Shown here: in pieces, positions 33,256 to 37,537 of the stretch | How the letters are laid out: every line of letters starts with the position of its first letter | Numbering within the stretch: the stretch's first letter is position 1 | Assembly: GCA_017452945.1 (NCBI GenBank) | Contig: JAFTLD010000071.1 | Coordinates: forward strand, 1 to 37,537 | Source: Clostridia bacterium | Lineage (GTDB): Bacteria; Bacillota_A; Clostridia; Oscillospirales; CAG-272 | Length of the DNA stretch: 37,537 bases | Direction: 5' to 3' | Made by a program: the position numbers and the translations under genes | Notes under the pieces: model-generated | What the model saw: only the letters and a program-made list of their open reading frames with translations | Databases searched by the model: none | Told to the model about the DNA's origin: nothing

Positions 33256-33368
33256 TTCACAAACTGTTTACGAAATTATTTTTGCATTTTTGAAGAATTT
33301 TGCTCAAAGAATGACTTTATATAAATAGGGGATGAAAAAGGAATCCCGTTCACAAATCGTTTACAAAA
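33256..33368. promoter_or_regulatory. Direct repeats upstream of the lectin/caspase-like gene
   Basis: The gene-free stretch 33057-33549 is very AT-rich. Two 20 nt segments starting TTCACAAA and containing GTTTAC (33256-33275 and 33349-33368) match at 17 of 20 positions, 93 bp apart. ATTGACA also occurs twice 22 bp apart (33444-33450 and 33466-33472), the second forming the -35 box. Candidate activator sites; no regulator can be named. Confidence 0.35.
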
Positions 33369-33466
33369 AACTTTTCGAAAAAGTGTAAAAAAATTGCATT
33401 TTTTGACATCTATATAGTGAAAGGGAATCAAGACTATTGCACCATTGACATGATGCACAAAATTCA

Positions 33467-33495
33467 TTGACAAGTCATAGAATATATGGTATAAT
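33467..33495 (+). promoter_or_regulatory. Promoter of the lectin/caspase-like gene
   Basis: TTGACA (33467-33472), 17 bp, TATAAT (33490-33495): consensus in both hexamers. A 45-50 nt leader with a small GGCC-ATA-GGCC hairpin precedes AAAAGGAG and the ATG. Confidence 0.85.
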
Positions 33496-33549
33496 ATTCT
33501 TGGCCATAGGCCGCGTGGAACCAAAAAATCTAAAAAAAGGAGTGATATT

Positions 33550-35646
33550 ATGAAGAAGATTCCCACGACCGTTGACCGCAAAGCATGGAAAAAGTGGCTG
33601 CTATGCCCGGTACTGGCACTTTTGCTTGTGCTTACCTCGCTGCCTGTTTATGCAGGTGAGCAGAAAACCGAGGTGACCGAAACGCCCACGGTCACACAAG
33701 ACACGGGCTCGGAGTCTGCAGCAGAAAGCGCAGCTTCGAGCGAACAGGACGAGATTGTTGACGATGCGCTTGCTTCGCAAGAGATATCGGTGACCTCCAC
33801 TGATTTTTGGAAAGATATTGAACCGTATGAGGGCGTGATTCTTCACAGTGGCTATGTTGGGTTCAAAAACAAAGCATCGGGAAAATATCTGACAATCCCT
33901 GCAGGCTCTACAGTATCCGGTACAAATGTATGTCAGCAGAGTGCGAACACGATTGTGAACGCACAGGAGTTTTATTTGAATTATACGTATACTCCGGATA
34001 AGAATTTGGCTTATTTTACTATCTATCCTGTGGATTCATCCGGAAATGTGGCATCAACGCGAGTGAAATCTGCTCCGATCAGTGAAAGTACAGGTACTGC
34101 TAATGTAAGTTTACAAGGTTTTATGCCGACTGAAATGACTGACAGGTGGCAGATTGAGCATTACGAGGATGATTATTATTTGATTCATTTGGCAAGCAGG
34201 CCGTACGACTCCGGATCAAGATATGTTTTAACTGCGCAGCCCGGGGAGGGGAGCGCCAATGGAACAGGAATAAACGATATCGGAAATGTATTTGTTACTA
34301 CTTATAACGGTGTTAATGAACCCTCCGCAAGTATGCTTTGGCAAATTTGTGCAGATGGTATGCCAATGGATATCGAATCCAACGACATTACAGAGAATCG
34401 TTCATATGAATTGAACGAGGGAGAAACTATAAAATTTTTCTATATTCCATACCGTTTTAACGAAAGCTTAACTTGGCTATCTTCCAACACTTACTCTGTG
34501 TCTACTCCAACAAGTTTGGGTAGGGCAACTGCAGAGGCACCGGGACGATCTACGATATCTATGAGAATTATCAAGGATAATCAAATGGGAACTGTGACCT
34601 CACAAGTATATGTAAAATTGCCTGATGGGGTTTATTACCTCAGAAGTAATTCTACAGGAATGCTGTTGGACTTGGACAAGGATCATATTTCAGATGGTAC
34701 TCCAATTCAAGTTTATGACGGTGGTTCCGGTGAACCGACCAATTATAGTCAATTATATAAGTTTAATTATCTGGGTAATGGTTTGTACAGTATTCGTTCC
34801 ATGAGAAAAAATAACATGGGTGTTTCATGGTCGTCTACCAATCAATCCGCGACCATTAAGGATATTGGTACAAGCAATACAAGTGTTCCGGACACGGGGA
34901 AATGGTACTTGAATAAAAATTCTAACGGATATTATCTCAGCGCTAAAACGGGTACATCAAAAACGATTACGGTTCCTTTGAATGCAGAAAGTAGTACGGA
35001 TTTGGTAGTGCAGTCTTATACCGGTGGTTCTAATCAAGTCTGGACGATTACCCCAGTTACTTACAGTTATAGTCAACTCATGATGTCGGAGACTTTTGAT
35101 GAGATAACCGCTCAAAATAATTACAGCTTTGATGCGTGGTATATTACCAGCGATCCAAACATCAATGGTTCTGCTGTTATTAGTTGGGAAATTGAGCAGA
35201 ATGAGGTTGTCATAGAACGCGGTTCGACAACATATTCCTTTAATACTTTGATTCCCGGGGAAGCAACATTGAGATTTACCGTTACTAATGCAGGCAACCC
35301 TATCAATGGTCTTGCTCCAGTAACACAGAGAGTTTTGGTTGGATACCCTACTCCTTCTGAAGGAGATTGGTTTATGGGAAATGTGTCGTCCGGGCAATAT
35401 GCCTCCACAAATGGACAAACGAATTTGGGCAGTTCCATGGTTCAGACATCCTTTAATGACCACGCGACAATGGAATGGGAATTCGAGCATGTTACTGAAA
35501 ACTACTTTCGTATTATATCTAAGGCGACCGGTTTGTATCTCACTGCGCCGAGTAGTACCATAAGTCCAGTTATGCAAGAGTCCTTGCTTAATGACAATTC
35601 CTTGTGGAAGATTGAGAAAACATCAGGAATAGATATAAAACAATAA
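33550..35646 (+). CDS. Secreted protein with beta-trefoil (ricin-like) and Ig-like modules, probably the 5' part of a split gene
   Basis: A 698 aa exported protein. Signal peptide: basic MKKIPTTVDRKAWKKW, hydrophobic core, cut near VYAG (about 36). A Ser/Glu-rich linker runs to about 85. Three ricin-type trefoil-like stretches follow (about 95-230, 355-500 and 610-695), each with GxYLT or GxYLS and W-containing closures such as QVWTI and SLWKI. Ig-like strands lie between them (about 285-350 and 515-600). Trefoils of this kind bind sugars. The reading ends abruptly at TAA 35644 directly after the last trefoil, and a caspase-like domain continues in the -1 frame. Consensus promoter and AAGGAG before ATG. 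The region is AT-rich compared with the rest of the window, consistent with transfer. Confidence 0.85.
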   Translation: MKKIPTTVDRKAWKKWLLCPVLALLLVLTSLPVYAGEQKTEVTETPTVTQDTGSESAAESAASSEQDEIVDDALASQEISVTSTDFWKDIEPYEGVILHSGYVGFKNKASGKYLTIPAGSTVSGTNVCQQSANTIVNAQEFYLNYTYTPDKNLAYFTIYPVDSSGNVASTRVKSAPISESTGTANVSLQGFMPTEMTDRWQIEHYEDDYYLIHLASRPYDSGSRYVLTAQPGEGSANGTGINDIGNVFVTTYNGVNEPSASMLWQICADGMPMDIESNDITENRSYELNEGETIKFFYIPYRFNESLTWLSSNTYSVSTPTSLGRATAEAPGRSTISMRIIKDNQMGTVTSQVYVKLPDGVYYLRSNSTGMLLDLDKDHISDGTPIQVYDGGSGEPTNYSQLYKFNYLGNGLYSIRSMRKNNMGVSWSSTNQSATIKDIGTSNTSVPDTGKWYLNKNSNGYYLSAKTGTSKTITVPLNAESSTDLVVQSYTGGSNQVWTITPVTYSYSQLMMSETFDEITAQNNYSFDAWYITSDPNINGSAVISWEIEQNEVVIERGSTTYSFNTLIPGEATLRFTVTNAGNPINGLAPVTQRVLVGYPTPSEGDWFMGNVSSGQYASTNGQTNLGSSMVQTSFNDHATMEWEFEHVTENYFRIISKATGLYLTAPSSTISPVMQESLLNDNSLWKIEKTSGIDIKQ
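35616..35646 (+). other. Frameshift interval joining the trefoil protein to the caspase-like domain
   Basis: The -1 frame opens after a TGA at 35613-35615, and the upstream frame closes at TAA 35644-35646, so the switch must lie here. The interval holds two AAAA runs (35617-35620 and 35637-35640). Adding one A to either joins the frames. No good -1 slippery heptamer in the right register was found. Confidence 0.6.
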
Positions 35647-35675
35647 GTAAAGCGTATGAAACTTCAAACTATGTT

Positions 35676-36329
35676 TTGGCGATTTTTTCCTCCACTATTG
35701 GCAATCTCTACTTATGCGGATACGTAGACGATACTAATTATAATGACGAATGGTATTTGGATATCTCTGGAGATGAATTAACGATTTTGGCTATTGCTGA
35801 TCCTGATCGAACGCGCGGTGCGGATGCTATTCAAGCAGCAAATCTCGCTGAATCTCGCTATGTGAGTAGCAATGCGATAGTTACGTATAAGATAAACAAA
35901 GAATCGGTTATAAGAGGGATGGAAACTTCTGAGGTTTTTGTTTCACGAAGCCACGGAGCTCCTACGTGCATCCAAATTAACGATGATAGCATGGGACGTG
36001 ATTCAAAGTTCCTCGAAGTACAGGATATTTATAATTATGAAACCAAAACAGCATTAGTGGATTTAAGCGGATGTGAATTGGTCATGTTTATTGGCTGCTC
36101 AACGGCAGCAGATGCAAATCAAGAAAGTATAACCCATGCTGCAGTAGAGGCGGGTGCGACTATGGCTATTGGTTTTGGTGCCACTATTAATGATCCCGAA
36201 GCGGACATATGGATGAAAGCGTTTTTGGAGTCATATTACATCAATTCACATGATGTCTATCAAGCAAAAGAAGATGCGCTGACTTCAGAAAGTGGTGGTA
36301 ATATGAATACCGCTATTATAGTTGATTAA
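35676..36329 (+). CDS. Caspase/CHAT-like cysteine protease domain, probably the 3' part of the split gene
   Basis: At least 217 aa in the -1 frame relative to the gene before it. The fold signature is a beta-strand ending in a His-Gly (VFVSRSHGAP, His93 counted from TTG 35676), then VDLSGCELVMFIGCSTAAD, where Cys141 follows a hydrophobic strand, then VEAGATMAIGFGATIND. His-Gly plus a strand-end Cys is the dyad layout of caspase, CHAT and gingipain-like peptidases. No ATG, GTG or ribosome site lies at the beginning; TTG 35676 is only a formal start, and the frame is open back to 35616. This supports a broken or frameshifted continuation of the 33550 gene. Family call is by motif; substrate unknown. 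Confidence 0.65.
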   Translation: MAIFSSTIGNLYLCGYVDDTNYNDEWYLDISGDELTILAIADPDRTRGADAIQAANLAESRYVSSNAIVTYKINKESVIRGMETSEVFVSRSHGAPTCIQINDDSMGRDSKFLEVQDIYNYETKTALVDLSGCELVMFIGCSTAADANQESITHAAVEAGATMAIGFGATINDPEADIWMKAFLESYYINSHDVYQAKEDALTSESGGNMNTAIIVD

Positions 36330-36373
36330 ATTGTTATTATTTCATTGAATTTTTATAAGGAGGTATGTTATCC

Positions 36374-37357
36374 ATGAAAAAAAGCAGAACGGTAATAGTG
36401 CTTTTATTGTGTCTTACTAGTTTTATTTCATGTAAGCAAAGCGCCGCTAGCAACAATATGTTGGACAACGAGATTTTGGATAGCTTTTCTGAAGAGAGTT
36501 TATCCGGAGAAGATTCTGCGCCTTCTTTGTCAACAGATCGGGTGTCGATTGGTGCTTTTTTGGATGATATTAAGGCTTTTCAATATGGTAAGGCAGAATC
36601 TAATGGAGTGTCAGTAAATCATCATATCAATTATTCATACGAGGATATTGAGTATCAAGAAGATGCGTTGACAAAAATAACTGCTGTGATATCAGAGATT
36701 GAATATGAGTTGTTATACGATCAGACAGTAGACGGGCCGTTGTACCATGATACAATACGCAAGTATAAGGGCAATAGTGTAACACAATGGTTTGATGTAA
36801 GAACGGGAGCTTGTGTATATCATTTTTCCCCGAGCAAGACTGTCGAAAATGAGGAAGACCGGTGTACGCTAGAAAAGCAATTGGAGATTGCAAGAGCATT
36901 TCTGAACAATCAAGTATCAGATCCGGAGAATTACCGAGTAACAAAGCAAGAACGTACGCCAACAGGAGTACTGTATGTGTATTTCACAAGAATGGTAGGC
37001 GAAATAAGTACTTGTGATCAAGTTATCGTAAAGGTTGATCAATCAGGATCAATTCCTCTGTATCGTCTTTCAAATGTTGGTGAAATGCGCAATGTGCAAC
37101 CCATTCCCAACGAGATCATAGAGAAGGTGAATCAATCACTTGAAAATGGAGCTCAAAGTATATACAGAGTTTTAGAAGGCCAAGGATGTAATTGGTCCCA
37201 TGAAAAGAGAATCGACCGTCTTGTCAGATTGGATGACGGAAGCTTGGCGTTAGAATGCTATGTCGGTGTAAAGATTACCTATCCGAATGGAGATGTGGTT
37301 GGTGATGGAGCATGGTTTATCATTCCCATTACAGAGCCTACTGTACAAACAGAGTAA
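36374..37357 (+). CDS. Putative lipoprotein downstream of the lectin/caspase-like gene
   Basis: A 327 aa exported protein not assigned to a family. MKKSRTVIVLLLCLTSFISC is a lipoprotein signal with Cys20 as lipid anchor (the -3 residue is Phe, slightly unusual). An acidic Ser-rich linker (about 25-55) leads to a mixed alpha/beta domain with repeated Tyr/Glu-rich strands, and ends in EPTVQTE. AAGGAGG lies 10 nt before ATG 36374; the ATG at 36365 is too close to the site. Starts 44 nt after the caspase-like frame on the same strand, no terminator between, so probably co-transcribed. It could be an inhibitor, anchor or immunity partner, but nothing in it proves this. Confidence 0.75.
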   Translation: MKKSRTVIVLLLCLTSFISCKQSAASNNMLDNEILDSFSEESLSGEDSAPSLSTDRVSIGAFLDDIKAFQYGKAESNGVSVNHHINYSYEDIEYQEDALTKITAVISEIEYELLYDQTVDGPLYHDTIRKYKGNSVTQWFDVRTGACVYHFSPSKTVENEEDRCTLEKQLEIARAFLNNQVSDPENYRVTKQERTPTGVLYVYFTRMVGEISTCDQVIVKVDQSGSIPLYRLSNVGEMRNVQPIPNEIIEKVNQSLENGAQSIYRVLEGQGCNWSHEKRIDRLVRLDDGSLALECYVGVKITYPNGDVVGDGAWFIIPITEPTVQTE

Positions 37358-37367
37358 AATTCACATC

Positions 37368-37402
37368 CATCCCCGCGGCAATTTGCCGCGGGGATGCTTT
37401 TT
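37368..37402 (+). terminator. Terminator of the exoprotein/lipoprotein operon
   Basis: CATCCCCGCGGC pairs with GCCGCGGGGATG (37368-37379 with 37385-37396) around AATTT, followed by CTTTTTG. Very GC-rich and strong. Confidence 0.92.
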
Positions 37403-37460
37403 GTAAAAAGAAAACCACGCGATAGTCGCGTGGTTCAAAAGAGGCTCTGCCGATGAGAGG

Positions 37461-37529
37461 AAATCCTCCAAATATGGTATAATTAGTTTGACCTGCCAGT
37501 CAAAGTAAAAAAACATATTTGGAGGATTT
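37461..37529 (+). promoter_or_regulatory. Inverted repeat that can sequester the tnpA ribosome site
   Basis: AAATCCTCCAAATATG (37461-37476) is the exact reverse complement of CATATTTGGAGGATTT (37514-37529), which contains the tnpA site GGAGG. The -10 box TATAAT (37478-37483) lies between the arms, so a transcript starting there lacks the upstream arm. A read-through transcript has both arms and hides the site. Confidence 0.75.
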
Positions 37530-37533
37530 ATCT

Positions 37534-37537
37534 ATGA
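37534..37537 (+). CDS. tnpA: tnpA start codon (partial, cut by the window end)
   Basis: ATG at 37534-37536, 8 nt after GGAGG (37521-37525). Only the start codon and one base are present; identity as tnpA is inferred from the IS200-like leader. Confidence 0.5.

Larger units (their letters stand above)
37413..37537 (+). mobile_element. Left end of an IS200/IS605-like element, with start of tnpA
   Basis: A perfect 10 bp subterminal hairpin (AACCACGCGA-TAG-TCGCGTGGTT, 37413-37435) is followed by a leader with a TATAAT box, a long inverted repeat, a GGAGG site and an ATG at the very edge of the window. The arrangement is that of IS200-family left ends, which use hairpins instead of inverted repeats at the termini. 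Same orientation as the element end at 3-131. Confidence 0.65.

Noticed and set aside
33057..33549. Riboswitch or T-box in the long AT-rich leader
   Set aside because: The promoter lies only about 50 nt before the start codon, leaving no room for such a leader; no conserved aptamer motifs seen.
35637..35646. Programmed -1 ribosomal frameshift signal
   Set aside because: The A-run is not in a proper X-XXY-YYZ register and no strong downstream pseudoknot was seen; a simple indel is more economical, though not excluded.
1..37537. CRISPR array, tRNA or rRNA genes
   Set aside because: No regularly spaced direct repeats and no cloverleaf or rRNA segments were recognised by eye.
1..37537. Composite transposon formed by the two IS200-like ends
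   Set aside because: Possible in principle, but the cargo is mostly core chromosomal genes; an assembly break at repeats explains the edges better.

Overview
The window looks like chromosomal DNA of an endospore-forming Firmicute of class Clostridia, probably a gut-type Oscillospirales or Christensenellales lineage. The evidence is a CIRCE-controlled hrcA-grpE-dnaK-dnaJ-prmA operon, a cwlD-dpaA-dpaB spore maturation cluster, GGAGG ribosome sites, ATGA stop/start overlaps, and Clostridia-type families such as DUF3810, DUF5685 and TmcAL. The lineage is inferred from gene content, not from a marker tree. No tRNA, rRNA or CRISPR array was seen.

Layout. Positions 1-131 hold the 3' end of an IS200-like element. 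Minus-strand murA follows, then a 0.5 kb spacer with palindromic operator-like sites, then an RluA-type pseudouridine synthase coupled to a DUF3810 protein. Next come a plus-strand S-layer-homology protein, a minus-strand ykgJ-like/XRE pair, a 111 bp MITE-like element, and minus-strand comEC-radA. comEC is divergent from acpP. Plus-strand cwlD-dpaA-dpaB (cortex maturation and dipicolinate synthesis) leads to a coupled trio of DUF5685, J-domain and membrane proteins. A PTS IIC-like protein and a flotillin operon follow. The heat-shock operon (20.7-27.0 kb) ends in a YgjP-like metallohydrolase. A two-component system comes next, and it is followed by a degraded copy of the 3' end of that same YgjP gene. 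Minus-strand plsC-like, a small hypothetical gene and tmcAL follow.

The last 4 kb (33.1-37.4 kb) is visibly more AT-rich. It encodes a secreted protein with several beta-trefoil-like modules and, in the -1 frame directly downstream, a caspase/CHAT-like domain with a His-Gly and Cys pair. The two appear to be one gene split by a frameshift. A lipoprotein follows. The window closes with the 5' end of a second IS200-like element in the same orientation as the first, including an inverted repeat that would hide the tnpA ribosome site in read-through transcripts.

The least ordinary items are the split lectin/caspase-like exoprotein with its lipoprotein partner, the duplicated YgjP tail flanking the two-component system, the IS200 control hairpin, the palindromic sites upstream of murA and the flotillin gene, and three short inverted-repeat elements in intergenic DNA.
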